DNA of 64,000 nt, from positions 124,001 to 188,000 of the forward strand of contig JAKPHF010000056.1 of NCBI GenBank assembly GCA_029550525.1, written 5' to 3'. The translations under genes were made by a program, and so were the position numbers. The notes under the pieces were generated by a model that searched no databases, was not told the DNA's origin, and worked only from the letters and a program-made list of their open reading frames with translations. Below are positions 1-9,085 of this stretch, piece by piece (the stretch's first letter is position 1; each line of letters begins with the position of its first letter). This DNA is from Planctomycetota bacterium (GTDB lineage: Bacteria; Planctomycetota; Phycisphaerae; UBA1845; PWPN01).

Positions 1-92
1 TAGCCATCCCAGTTCTCGTGGAAGTCCAGCGGCGCAGCTACGGCCGGCAGCGCCAACCCCACGACGGTCAAGAGAAATAGTGTCTTCTTCAT
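1..92 (-). CDS. Exported protein, N-terminal fragment (cut by window start)
   Basis: Only the first 30 codons are in the window. They begin with ATG behind a strong GGAGGAG ribosome site and encode a typical Sec signal peptide: Lys-Lys, a hydrophobic core, then an Ala-Val-Ala-Ala cleavage region. The first mature residues (LDFHENWDG) resemble the start of exported PEP-CTERM or concanavalin-like proteins of planctomycetes, but the function cannot be told from this fragment. A near-consensus promoter lies about 175 bases upstream (266-294), so the gene heads a transcription unit with a long leader. Confidence 0.75.
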   Translation of the reverse strand, partial: MKKTLFLLTVVGLALPAVAAPLDFHENWDG

Positions 93-556
93 TTTTCTCC
101 TCCTCACGGTCCAAGACCCGGCCCCCGTTTGGTGGGCGACGTCACGAAATGCATAATGGGTGGGCTTCTCCCTCCACGAGAACCCCTCTGGCGATTCTAT
201 CCGGAGATTCGCGCCTCCACGCGAGAATCCCTCCGTTCGAGATGCAAACCAGTGCTTGGTACTTCAATGTAGCCGAGTGGCGGCACAGTGTCAACAAAAT
301 ATTGCCGTTTTTGGTTGTCAGGAACGCGAGAGGTTCTTGGAGCCGGATCCACTGCGACCCCAAACAGCCGCCCCGCGTCGCTTCATTGCGTCCCACTACG
401 GGGAGCCACACTTCGGCTCTCCCGCAACGCGCGGCTTGGTCTGAATCGGTTCAGCAAGCTCAGCCGAACGGCATTATCAGCCCTTGCGAACGCCCGGTCG
501 ACGCTCACATCCTCGACCGACCAAGCCGCCGCAAGACCGAACCCCGTGGAATGGCA
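93..556. other. Intergenic region between the partial gene and sulfatase 1
   Basis: No convincing gene is seen in these 464 bases. Open frames on both strands lack ribosome sites and family-like sequence. The region holds the promoter and leader of the minus-strand partial gene. The stretch from about 300 to 556 shows nothing I can name. Confidence 0.5.
266..294 (-). promoter_or_regulatory. Sigma70-type promoter for the partial exported-protein gene
   Basis: On the minus strand a perfect TTGACA (289-294) is followed after 17 bases by TACATT (266-271), a 4/6 match to TATAAT. The predicted transcript starts near 259 and leaves a leader of about 165 nt before the ATG at 92. The leader contains an imperfect hairpin (GATTCTCGCG pairing with CGCGAATC). 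No known riboswitch was recognised. Confidence 0.6.
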
Positions 557-1945
557 TCATGGCGTGCTCGAGATCGCATCTTCGGACGCCGTCGGATCTG
601 AAGCAATTCCGTTGCGCCATTCCGCGTGCAACCGCCGCAACTCCTCGGCGCGTTCGGCATGAACGGCCCGGAGGTTCCGGCGTTCGCCGGGATCGGCGGT
701 GACATCGGCCAGAAAGACCACATCCTCGCCGGTGGCGCGGTTGGTCCGGGACAGGTGCATGTCGATGAGTCCGTTTTCCACCAGCTTCCATCGTCCGGCC
801 CTGACCGCATGCTGCCCCTGCCACTCGAAGAAGAGGGCTTCGTGGATCGGCCGTGTGGGATCCTTGAACAGAGGCAGCCAGCTCCGGCCGTCAATGATCC
901 GGTCCTTGGGCAGTTCGGCGCCGGTGGCGTCGGCGACGGTGGCGAAAATGTCCATGCCGATCACCGGCTGGTCGCACACAGCGCCGGCCGGCACGACGCC
1001 CGGCCAACTGACCATGCCGGGCACGCGGATGCCGCCTTCAAAAAGACTCCGCTTGTATTCGCGGTACGGCGCATTGCTGCCCCCGCCCTCGCCGCGCATC
1101 GACGCGTTGGGGGCGCCGTTGTCGCTGGCGAAGAACACCAACGTGCGGTCGAGTAGATCGCGTTCCCGCAGCCGAGTCATGATCTGGCCGACCGAGTCAT
1201 CGATGCCGGCCACGAGGGCGGCCACGAGTTGCCGGGCGCGCGGCAGGTGGGCGTACTTCTTCATGTACCGCCCGTGCGCGACCATGGGGTAATGGGGCGT
1301 GTTGTAAGCCACGTAGATGAAAAACGGCTTCTCGCGATGCTGGTCGATGAACGCGAGTGTTTCGCGCGTGACCAGGTCGGTCATGTGCACGCCGTCCTCG
1401 AAGATCTCGTCGCGATTACGATAAAGATCGTGATAGTACGGCTCGGTGGCGTAGTACCAGTGCGATACCGGATCGACGCAACTGGCGTGATGTCCCACGA
1501 ACAAGTCGAAGCCCTGGGAATTGGGCTGACATTCCGGCGTGGAGCCCAGGTGCCACTTGCCGAACACCGCCGTGGCGTAACCTCGCGTGCGGACCAGCTC
1601 GGCGATGGTGATCTCCCGCGACGGCAGGCCGGGCTGGTTCAGGCCCGAGGCGATGTTCTTCGTGCTCGGATGGCCGGCCCGCGTGGGATAACGCCCCGTC
1701 AGCATGGCCGCCCGCGACGGTGAGCACAGTGGGGCCGGCGCGTAGTAGCTGGTGAACCGCATACCCGAGGCGGCCAGGGCATCGATGTTCGGCGTCGCGA
1801 TGTCGGTGGCGCCGTAACAGCTCAGGTCGCCCGAGCCCATGTCGTCGGTATAGAAAACGATGACGTTGGGCGGAGCAGCCAAGCTCGCGCCGCCGGTGGT
1901 GACTACGAACACGACGTACAAGCTGATCTGGAACACGGATCGCAT
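557..1945 (-). CDS. Exported arylsulfatase-type sulfatase (S1 family), 462 aa
   Basis: Predicted to hydrolyse sulfate esters of sugars or polysaccharides outside the cytoplasm. A signal peptide covers residues 1-23. The metal-binding Asp pair lies in FYTDDMG (Asp34/35), and the sulfatase signature LCSPSRAAMLTG carries Cys74, which in this family is converted to formylglycine by a maturase not seen here. FGKWHLG and ASDNGAPN are further family motifs. The start at 1945 was chosen for its GGGAGG site and signal peptide; the frame runs open upstream. It is transcribed divergently from a second sulfatase at 2105. Substrate unknown. Confidence 0.93.
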   Translation of the reverse strand: MRSVFQISLYVVFVVTTGGASLAAPPNVIVFYTDDMGSGDLSCYGATDIATPNIDALAASGMRFTSYYAPAPLCSPSRAAMLTGRYPTRAGHPSTKNIASGLNQPGLPSREITIAELVRTRGYATAVFGKWHLGSTPECQPNSQGFDLFVGHHASCVDPVSHWYYATEPYYHDLYRNRDEIFEDGVHMTDLVTRETLAFIDQHREKPFFIYVAYNTPHYPMVAHGRYMKKYAHLPRARQLVAALVAGIDDSVGQIMTRLRERDLLDRTLVFFASDNGAPNASMRGEGGGSNAPYREYKRSLFEGGIRVPGMVSWPGVVPAGAVCDQPVIGMDIFATVADATGAELPKDRIIDGRSWLPLFKDPTRPIHEALFFEWQGQHAVRAGRWKLVENGLIDMHLSRTNRATGEDVVFLADVTADPGERRNLRAVHAERAEELRRLHAEWRNGIASDPTASEDAISSTP

Positions 1946-2104
1946 ACGTGCCTCCCTGGCTGAACGGATGGGCACCATAGCTCGCCGCCGGCCGCCCGGC
2001 AAGTGTTCAGCGCCCCGGCTTCTGTCCACACAATCGGGCCGGGCTTGCGAACAGGCCCCGGCCGGTACAGAATGCGCCCCGCACTTTTCTGAGGGAGACC
2101 ACAC

Positions 2105-3535
2105 ATGTACACGCGAATCGTGCTGGTAGCCGCGACCCTTCTGACATGCCCGGCCGGCTTGGCGGCCCAAGCGTCCGGCCGGGAAACGGAAGTCGAGGAC
2201 CGCTCACGACCGAACTTCGTCTTCATTCTGGTGGACGATCTTCGGTACGACGCGCTCAGTTGCACCGGCAGCCGCATCGTCAAGACGCCGCAGATTGACC
2301 GCATCGCCTCCGCCGGTGTGCGGTTCACCAATGCATTCGCCACTACTTCGCTCTGCTCGCCCTCCCGGGCATCGTTCCTGACCGGCATGTACGCCCACGC
2401 TCACGGCGTGCGCGACAACGATACCGAGCTCGACCCCAAGTGGCCTACGTTCCCTCGCGTCCTGCGGGAACACGGCTACGCCACCGCTTACATCGGCAAG
2501 TGGCACATGGGCATGGATGACCAGCCCCGGCCCGGCTTCGACTACTGGCTGAGCTTCAAGGGCCAGGGCGAGTACTATGACCCCCAGCTCAATGAGAACG
2601 GCCGGCGATTCCAGGCCCGAGGCTATACGACGGATATCCTGACGCAATACGCGGTGGATTACATCACACAGGATCGCGACCGGCCGTTCTGTCTGTACCT
2701 GTCGCACAAGGCCGTCCATGCCGACTTCATTCCGGCCAAACGTCACGAGAACCTCTTGGCCGACTTCGATTTCCCCGAGCCGGCCAACTACCGCGATGAT
2801 TACGCGGGCAAGCCCGAGTGGCAGCGCGTGGTTCGCATCCGTGGCGGACGACTCAGGAGGCCCGCCCCCCCTACCATCCCCAAGACGCTGGAGGTCAAGC
2901 CGTGGACGGACGAGCAGAGCCGACTGAAACGGCGGCTGGACTATTACCGCACGCTGGCGTCGGTGGACGAGAGCGTGGGCCGCGTGCTGGGTGCGCTGAA
3001 GGAGACGGGCCGGCTCGCCAACACGGTGGTCGTATTCGCAGGCGACAACGGCTTCTTTCAGGGCGAGCACAACGGGCTGACCGACAAGCGTTGGGCCTAC
3101 GAGGAATCCATCCGCATCCCGCTGCTCGCCGCCGGGCCAGGTATTCCGCGTGGCCGGCAGATCGATGCCATGGTGCTGAATCTCGATCTCGCGCCGACGT
3201 TTCTGGACCTGGCCGGGGCACCCATCCCGCCGAGCGTTCAGGGGCGATCGCTGCGACCGCTACTGGAGGGTCGGGAAGTCGCGTGGCGCACGTCGTTCCT
3301 GTACGAGTATTTCCGCGAGGATTGGCTGCCCGGCGTTCCCGACATCCTGGGCGTGCGTACCCAAGAGTGGAAATACGTGACCTACCCGGGCCTCGAGGAC
3401 ACGGCGGAGTTGTACGATCTTCGCACCGACGCGTTGGAACTGCGCAACCTGGCCGACGATCCTGCGGCTCGCGATCAACTCGCCCGCATGCAGGCAGAAC
3501 TCGATCGACTGTGTCGGGAAACGGGTCGCAAGTGA
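2105..3535 (+). CDS. Exported sulfatase (S1 family), 476 aa
   Basis: A second S1-family sulfatase with a signal peptide of about 21 residues. Visible motifs are FILVDDLRYD (metal Asp44/45), SLCSPSRASFLTG with the formylglycine-forming Cys84, YIGKWHMG and FAGDNGFFQGEHN. The C-terminal part, with ELYDLRTDALELRNLA, is the usual small sulfatase subdomain. It differs clearly in sequence from its divergent neighbour and resembles the heparan/mucin-type sulfatases annotated in planctomycetes, so the two probably have different substrates. A GAGGGAG site precedes the ATG. The 159-base gap between the two starts should hold both promoters. Confidence 0.93.
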   Translation: MYTRIVLVAATLLTCPAGLAAQASGRETEVEDRSRPNFVFILVDDLRYDALSCTGSRIVKTPQIDRIASAGVRFTNAFATTSLCSPSRASFLTGMYAHAHGVRDNDTELDPKWPTFPRVLREHGYATAYIGKWHMGMDDQPRPGFDYWLSFKGQGEYYDPQLNENGRRFQARGYTTDILTQYAVDYITQDRDRPFCLYLSHKAVHADFIPAKRHENLLADFDFPEPANYRDDYAGKPEWQRVVRIRGGRLRRPAPPTIPKTLEVKPWTDEQSRLKRRLDYYRTLASVDESVGRVLGALKETGRLANTVVVFAGDNGFFQGEHNGLTDKRWAYEESIRIPLLAAGPGIPRGRQIDAMVLNLDLAPTFLDLAGAPIPPSVQGRSLRPLLEGREVAWRTSFLYEYFREDWLPGVPDILGVRTQEWKYVTYPGLEDTAELYDLRTDALELRNLADDPAARDQLARMQAELDRLCRETGRK

Positions 3536-3574
3536 CCGATCCAGGCGCAAGGAACGGCCATTGGGCCTGCCTTC

Positions 3575-3597
3575 GAGGCGAGCGAGACGCCCGCCTC
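3575..3597. repeat. REP-like palindrome, family B
   Basis: GAGGCG and CGCCTC arms flank a GAGACGCCCG core just after sulfatase 2 and before the convergent cysQ-like gene. This is a diverged copy of the GGCGGGCG/CGCCCGCC palindrome also found near 53103, 58761, 60594 and 60686. It could act as a stem-loop at the 3' ends of the two genes. Confidence 0.5.
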
Positions 3598-3619
3598 TCA
3601 GCGCGAGATGCCGCGTTCG

Positions 3620-4609
3620 TCAGACGTTGAGCGTGCGGCGCACCGCCTCGATCACAAGATCATGGATGTGGCCGTTGGTCGCGACCACGCCGCGATTGTC
3701 ACGGAGCGTGCGGCCGATGGAGAAATCGAGCGGCTTGCCCGTGATGTCACTTACCTGCCCCCCTGCCTCGCGGATGACCATCCAACCTGCCGCGTGGTCC
3801 CAGATCTTCTCTTCGTAGCCGGCCCGGGTGGGCAGGCGGAGGTAAATGGAGGCATCGCCCCGGGCCACGGCGGCATACTTGCACTGGCTGTCGATGCGGT
3901 ACGGCGGCCGGGTCACGCCGAGCAGCCGGGCGACCGCAGCCGAGTCATCGTGGGCGGAGTGACCCGATTCGACCGACTCGCAGAACACTGCCTTAGCCGG
4001 CTCGGTAATGTCGTCTACGCGCACGGGCAGCTCGTGGGCATCCCGCAACGGCCGTACGTGCGCCCCCTGCCCGCGAACGGCGATGAACAGGCAGCCGGCA
4101 GGACTGTCGGGCCGTCGGGGGTCGGACGGCAGGTTGGGACAACCCAGTACGCCGAGCACGGGCACGCCGTCTTCGATGAGCGCCAGAGCAACCGCGTATT
4201 GCTCGCCGCGCAGGAAGCCCTTCGTGCCGTCGATCGGATCGACGCACCAATGCCGCCCTTTCGCCCCACCGGGATGCGTGCCGCGGCTAATCGCGCGGAG
4301 GATCGTGGATTCGGTCAATTCGGGTGCGACCGCCTGAACGCTGCGCACCACACGGTCGCGCAGCTCGGCGGCGTCCGGCCCTTCGAGATCGGCGGCATGC
4401 TCTTCACCCACGAGCGGGTCGTTCGGAAACGCCGTCGCCAGATCGTGGCTGATGATCGCCTGGACACCGAAGTCCGCCACCGTCACCGGCGACTTGTCCT
4501 TCTTGGCCATGGTGTCGGCGGTCACCAGCGCCGCCCGCACCGCCTGGCACAACTCGCTCGCCCGCAGGACGGCCTGAACCGCCACGTCGCGTTCCACTTC
4601 GTACGGCAT
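3620..4609 (-). CDS. cysQ: 3'(2'),5'-bisphosphate nucleotidase / inositol monophosphatase family (CysQ-like), 329 aa
   Basis: Predicted Mg-dependent phosphatase acting on 3'-phosphoadenosine 5'-phosphate (PAP), the by-product of sulfotransfer, or on related sugar phosphates. The family's metal motifs are complete: GEE at 68-70, WCVDPIDGTKGF around residue 121, and IWDHAAGW near the C-terminus. The start at 4609 gives the usual family length; the frame is open further upstream without a better ribosome site. The position beside two sulfatases is suggestive but does not prove a functional link. IMPase-type activity remains possible. Confidence 0.85.
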   Translation of the reverse strand: MPYEVERDVAVQAVLRASELCQAVRAALVTADTMAKKDKSPVTVADFGVQAIISHDLATAFPNDPLVGEEHAADLEGPDAAELRDRVVRSVQAVAPELTESTILRAISRGTHPGGAKGRHWCVDPIDGTKGFLRGEQYAVALALIEDGVPVLGVLGCPNLPSDPRRPDSPAGCLFIAVRGQGAHVRPLRDAHELPVRVDDITEPAKAVFCESVESGHSAHDDSAAVARLLGVTRPPYRIDSQCKYAAVARGDASIYLRLPTRAGYEEKIWDHAAGWMVIREAGGQVSDITGKPLDFSIGRTLRDNRGVVATNGHIHDLVIEAVRRTLNV

Positions 4610-4846
4610 CCCATCATCCTCGTGTCTCGCCCCCGAGCGCTGCCACCGCGTGTCACCGGCCGGGAACCTCCGAGCTTGTAACGACAGAGCCAACGCTTTG
4701 CAAGCGACGTCATCAAGGGACACGCAACACCGCCGCCTGATCGATCTCTCGCCAGCGGCAATTCCTCTCGAGATGAGCGTCTCGCTCACATCATGCGCGC
4801 AGCATCCCTTCCGATCGGGAGCAGAGCCCCAATTCGAAAGCCCCGA

Positions 4847-6967
4847 TCACCGGCCGTTCCCGCGGCGCTGGACCCAGAAGAAGTCGAGGCCAATCTGCGG
4901 CGCGGCGACACCAGCCGGCGCGCCTTCATAGCGCAGGACGAGTTCGTGATCGCCCTGCTTGAGATCGACGACATCGGAGATGACGTCGCGAGAGAGCACG
5001 CGATACGGTTCGTGCAGATCGATGCCGTTGTCGCCGCCGAAGCCGATCCGTTTGCCGTCGAGCCGGACGCTGATGCGGCCGGACTGCGGCAGGCGGGCGG
5101 TGGTCAAGTGGATCGCGTATCGGCCATCAGCTGTGACGGGCAGCCGGAACGCGATCGCCTCGCCCGGTTCGGCTGGCTGCCACACGAGCATGCGTCCGCC
5201 AGCCCACAAGCCGCTCACGGCCAGGGTCGTCTTGACCCGCTCTTTCGACTCCGGCGTGAGCACGTCCTCGGCTTGGTGGAACACGGAGTTGCGGGCACCG
5301 CCGCGAGCAGCGGGCTCCCACGTCGGGGGCAGTTGCAGATGCCGTACATCGGCCTGCGTGATCGCCAGATGGTCGTCCATGAGTCCCGGCCTGCCGTAGT
5401 GATAGCCGATGCGAGCGTACGACACGCCGGGCGTCGGCTCGTGACTGAACAGCTCCATGTAGAAACGCAGGCGGTTGCGGAATGGCAGGTTGTCCAAGAT
5501 ATGCCAGCGGGTATTGGTCACGAAGCCGCGGTTGGCTGGTCCGTCGTTGCGGGGCTGGCCGCAGTACGGGAAAACAAAAATGTCAGCCGACGACCATGAG
5601 TAGTTGAAGTAGTCCTCCGAGCCCGTGCCGAACGTGGAAGGCTGAACATCCTCATCCACGAAGATTTTCTCGTCCCCTTCGCCCCACCAGCATCCGCCGC
5701 TCGAGGGCACGTCCGAGGGGTTGAGCAGCATGAGGGCGGTGCCCACATAGCGTCCGGCACCGTCGGCCAGGAGGTAAGGCATATCCTGCACCCGCTCGCC
5801 GCTGGCGATCAGATCATGATCGACGCGCCAGCGAGCGCGGAAGTGCATTGAGCGAGCGTCATCCCATGAATAGTTGATGGGCAGGACCGAGCCGGTCGCG
5901 GTGATCGGTTGACCGCCAAGATTCTGCAGGAGAATGCGACAGTTCTTCGCAAAGGGCATGACGTAGCGACAAGTCATGGTGCCGTCGGGCTCGACGGTGA
6001 ACGCGGCCGAATCATACGGGTTGATGCCCGGCGCGGCCCCGAAGAAGTCGCCGACCGGCGATTGCACCTGGCCCCAGGGATAATCGTCGAACATGATGTG
6101 AAGGATGGTCTGCCGCAAAGCCCGGTCCAGATCGGCGGCGGACACCCTGAGCGTGAGCCGCTCGATGGCCTTGCTTCCGTCGATGGCCAGCACCTCCTTC
6201 GTCTCGCCGGGCTGCACGCTCGCATCGATGGGCAGGACCAGCTGCGTGGAGCGGTACTTCCAGTGGGCCTGCGGGCTGGACAGGACTTCGGCGACGCTGC
6301 GGATTCGCTCAGCGTAGGTCTTCAAGTCGGACGGCTTGAATGTGACCACTTGCGCATTCGGCTCGTACCGGCGGATCTGCACCTGATAGAAGTGGATGTC
6401 CTTGTGGTTGCCGATCCAAACGATCCGGCAGCGCTTGGCGAAAGCGATCGGGAAGTAGCAGGCGTCGCGCTGACGAAACGTGCCGTCGAAGACGCTTTCG
6501 TCGAGGCCGGCCTGCGCGGCGTACCGGCGATATACGGCCCGCAGGAATTCGTCGGCCGAACCGTCGTAGACCGGCTCGCTCGCGTCATCGAGCCACATGC
6601 GGATGTTGCCGGCGATGCGAGCCGTCCAAAGCCGCACGATCGCGCCCGGGCCGGCTACGTCACAGATGAGGTATTCGCCGGGCTCGTCGCCCTGCGGCGG
6701 CTTGAGCACTTTTTCGAAGTTGGGCACAGGCTCGCCGCCGAACCCGTCGGAATTGGCGAACCAATCGGGCCCACCGGGCAGACTGCTACGATGATCGTAC
6801 GACGAGAACTGCACCGTCTTGTAGTACGGCGACGGGAATTCCGCCAGTTGGTGCATGTCGATCATCTCGCCGATCAGCGAGCCGGTCGTGATCGGTTCGG
6901 CGGAAGCCAAGGTCACGATGGGCACAGGAACGACGATGGCAGCAAGTGCGACGAAGATGCGTGTCAC
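4847..6967 (-). CDS. Exported glycoside hydrolase family 172 (DUF2961) protein, 706 aa
   Basis: DUF2961 proteins are now grouped as GH172, which includes difructose-anhydride and D-arabinofuranoside-active enzymes. The sequence begins with a signal peptide (GTG start, perfect AAGGAGG site), then the double jelly-roll region. WWGEGDEK contains Glu430 and GTGSEDYF contains Glu451. The 21-residue spacing equals, to my recollection, that of the catalytic pair in characterised GH172 enzymes. A C-terminal beta-sandwich (about 600-700) may bind carbohydrate. It is expected to act outside the cytoplasm on fructan- or arabinan-like sugars; the exact substrate is unknown. Confidence 0.88.
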   Translation of the reverse strand: MTRIFVALAAIVVPVPIVTLASAEPITTGSLIGEMIDMHQLAEFPSPYYKTVQFSSYDHRSSLPGGPDWFANSDGFGGEPVPNFEKVLKPPQGDEPGEYLICDVAGPGAIVRLWTARIAGNIRMWLDDASEPVYDGSADEFLRAVYRRYAAQAGLDESVFDGTFRQRDACYFPIAFAKRCRIVWIGNHKDIHFYQVQIRRYEPNAQVVTFKPSDLKTYAERIRSVAEVLSSPQAHWKYRSTQLVLPIDASVQPGETKEVLAIDGSKAIERLTLRVSAADLDRALRQTILHIMFDDYPWGQVQSPVGDFFGAAPGINPYDSAAFTVEPDGTMTCRYVMPFAKNCRILLQNLGGQPITATGSVLPINYSWDDARSMHFRARWRVDHDLIASGERVQDMPYLLADGAGRYVGTALMLLNPSDVPSSGGCWWGEGDEKIFVDEDVQPSTFGTGSEDYFNYSWSSADIFVFPYCGQPRNDGPANRGFVTNTRWHILDNLPFRNRLRFYMELFSHEPTPGVSYARIGYHYGRPGLMDDHLAITQADVRHLQLPPTWEPAARGGARNSVFHQAEDVLTPESKERVKTTLAVSGLWAGGRMLVWQPAEPGEAIAFRLPVTADGRYAIHLTTARLPQSGRISVRLDGKRIGFGGDNGIDLHEPYRVLSRDVISDVVDLKQGDHELVLRYEGAPAGVAAPQIGLDFFWVQRRGNGR

Positions 6968-7054
6968 GAATACCTCCTTGTCAAACCCGGCGCGACGGCT
7001 CGTTTGCGAGCGCACGCAGTCGAAATCCTCTGCCCGAGGGGTCGCTGGCGGCAT

Positions 7055-8014
7055 CTACAGGGCCCACCGAGCCCGGTTCAGCACGCGGTCCCAATCGAAG
7101 GCCGGGCCAGGATCCTGCTTCTGCTTGGTGATGTGCCAGTGGCCGACCAGGCCGTGGAAGTTCTTCAGCTCTTCCTCGCTCAGCACGTCGTTGCGAACCT
7201 TGCCATCGGGGCCCCGGGGCACGGCCAGTTCGATGCGCGGCAGCACACGGTGCAAGGCCGCGGTGAGTTTGCCGAGTGCCTCGTACTGCTGCGGCGTGAA
7301 ATCGTATTGGTAGCGTTTCGAGCCGTTGATCTCGCCCTCGATCAGCTCCTTGCGAGCAGGCCGGGCCACAAAGTTGGGCGTCAGCAGCTCGCGGCGGGTG
7401 AACGACTCAGGGAAGGTCACATACGGATACCCCCATTCATCGAAGGCATAGTTTTCTGCCGCCTTCTCGGGAGTGTTGTAGGCGCCCCAGTGAGCGATCT
7501 CGACGCCGACGGAGCGGTCGTTGGCAGTGCCGGCATGCCAGCCGCGCTCGGCCAAGTCGAGCGTCTGATACACGGTCCCGTCGAGGTCCAGCATGAAGTG
7601 CACGGACAGGCCCCGATAGTCGTGCAGGATGTAGAAGCACTGCTGCGATGTCCCGCACACATCGTAGTGAATCACAAACAGGTCCACCTGCTGGCGAAGG
7701 TTGTCGATGGTCCAGCCCTGCTCATCTACCGCTTTCTGCAGGTCTTCGGGCAAATTGCGGCGGAAGCCATACCGGTTCGGGTTGTCCTTGTCCACCGGAT
7801 TCTTCGGAGCGGTCTTGGAAGGATCGAAATGGTTGTAGCAGCGGTAAGCGTTGTAGCCTCGCGGCTCGAGGTAAGTCACCACCCGCGTACCGGTGTGATA
7901 GAACTGGCCGGCTACGATGATCTCGTCGCCGATTCGCGGTGCCTTCCATCCCGCACAGCCACTCGCGACCACAAGGCAGAGCAATCCCGGGCAAATCAGT
8001 AGTCCGTACCGCAT
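7055..8014 (-). CDS. Putative lipoprotein N-acetylmuramoyl-L-alanine amidase (Amidase_2/PGRP fold), 319 aa
   Basis: Predicted zinc amidase that cuts the bond between muramic acid and the peptide stem of peptidoglycan, for recycling or cell-wall remodelling. The N-terminus is a signal peptide ending VVASGC, which fits a lipoprotein only loosely. Zinc ligands are visible in LFVIHYD (His116) and GHWHITKQKQDPGPAF, with RGWHAGTA and SVGVEIAHWG between them, the order known from AmpD-like amidases. Residues 35-110 before the domain are not recognised. It starts 87 bases upstream of the GH172 gene on the same strand, so co-transcription is likely. Confidence 0.87.
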   Translation of the reverse strand: MRYGLLICPGLLCLVVASGCAGWKAPRIGDEIIVAGQFYHTGTRVVTYLEPRGYNAYRCYNHFDPSKTAPKNPVDKDNPNRYGFRRNLPEDLQKAVDEQGWTIDNLRQQVDLFVIHYDVCGTSQQCFYILHDYRGLSVHFMLDLDGTVYQTLDLAERGWHAGTANDRSVGVEIAHWGAYNTPEKAAENYAFDEWGYPYVTFPESFTRRELLTPNFVARPARKELIEGEINGSKRYQYDFTPQQYEALGKLTAALHRVLPRIELAVPRGPDGKVRNDVLSEEELKNFHGLVGHWHITKQKQDPGPAFDWDRVLNRARWAL

Positions 8015-8163
8015 GTGTCCTCCCTTTCCTTGGCGAACGGGCCTCGAAGAATCCGGCCGGACAGGGACCGGCTCGCCAACCACGCGGAACACTGTAACCG
8101 ACAGTTTCGACCGCCGGAAGGAGGGGAAACGCGATTGCTGGCGCGCCAGACAAATGTGGCACC

Positions 8164-8925
8164 TCACGTCAAATAGACGTCGTAGCGGATGGACTGGCCT
8201 TTGTACTGAATATCGGGGGCAGGCCCCAGCGGCGGAGCGTGCAGCCAGCGCTTGACAGCCACGCGATAGCGGGCCACCTGCCGAGCGGCAACCAGCAGGT
8301 CGGCGGCGTCGGGATCATCGCCCGCGACGAGCCGACACAATCGCATCTCCTTCTTGCTGGCTGCGGTCTTGGCTCGCGGCTCGAACATCGGGTCGATGTA
8401 CACGGCGTCGGGCCGATCGGCCTCAGGCAGCGCGGCAAGGTAGCCGCGTGCGTCGGCCTGGACTAAGTTCAGCCGGTCGCGAATGACGGGAGCCACGTCC
8501 GGGTCGGCCAGGCCTCGGGCCAGACCATCCTCCAGAAGCGCGGCGATCACGGGCGAGCGCTCCACCATGGTCACACGACAACCGGCCCAGGCGAGCAGAA
8601 AGGCATCGCGACCGAGTCCGGCGGTGACGTCGAGAACGCTCCAGTCCGTCCCTTTCCGCCCCACAGCCCGGACCAGAGGATCGCGAGCCAAGCCGCCCCG
8701 CCGTCGCGAGGCGAGTCTCCCGCCGACGAAGTCCACATAGACCGGCCCAGTCTGCTGCCCCACCTCGCGCAATTCGAGCCGCCGGGCTGTCACCACCAGT
8801 TGGAGCTTGAAGTCCGGCGCGTCCAGCGCGACCAGCGGCAGACCGAGCCGCTCGGCCAAACGGGCCGCCCGTTCGGCGAGCACGGCAGACTCGGACCCGA
8901 CGGTAACTCCGATCGAACAGTGCAT
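8164..8925 (-). CDS. rsmJ: RsmJ-like class I methyltransferase (16S rRNA m2G1516), 253 aa
   Basis: Predicted to transfer methyl from S-adenosylmethionine to a guanine of 16S rRNA. The SAM-binding motif DVTAGLG lies at 99-105 and the catalytic-type motif YIDPMFEP at about 176-183, as in RsmJ. The N-terminal region, with VDFVGGRLASRRRGG, also matches that family. The start at 8925 gives the typical length; no strong ribosome site precedes it, so a start a few codons away is possible. It is transcribed divergently from the exported-protein pair at 9086. Confidence 0.85.
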   Translation of the reverse strand: MHCSIGVTVGSESAVLAERAARLAERLGLPLVALDAPDFKLQLVVTARRLELREVGQQTGPVYVDFVGGRLASRRRGGLARDPLVRAVGRKGTDWSVLDVTAGLGRDAFLLAWAGCRVTMVERSPVIAALLEDGLARGLADPDVAPVIRDRLNLVQADARGYLAALPEADRPDAVYIDPMFEPRAKTAASKKEMRLCRLVAGDDPDAADLLVAARQVARYRVAVKRWLHAPPLGPAPDIQYKGQSIRYDVYLT

Positions 8926-8974
8926 CCGGTCCACTGTACACCCGGTCGAGTGCAGCTCCAAAAAGGTTTCAGAC

Positions 8975-9003
8975 TGGACATTTCGCGGCCGGCGCTGGAT
9001 AAC
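8975..9003 (+). promoter_or_regulatory. Sigma70-type promoter for the 9086-11943 gene pair
   Basis: TGGACA (8975-8980, 5/6 to TTGACA) and GATAAC (8998-9003, 4/6 to TATAAT) are separated by 17 bases. The predicted leader is about 75 nt to the ATG at 9086. Confidence 0.45.
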
Positions 9004-9085
9004 ATGCGGGCCTCCGGCGCACCGAAGGTACCCGCGGACGCGAATCCGTGGAAGTGCGAGCACGTTTCGCCTGGCGAGCAGAATC

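Noticed and set aside
5909..8002. A 697-codon open frame on the plus strand
   Set aside because: It is antisense to the GH172 and amidase genes, which have clear families, signals and ribosome sites. Long antisense frames are common in high-GC DNA.
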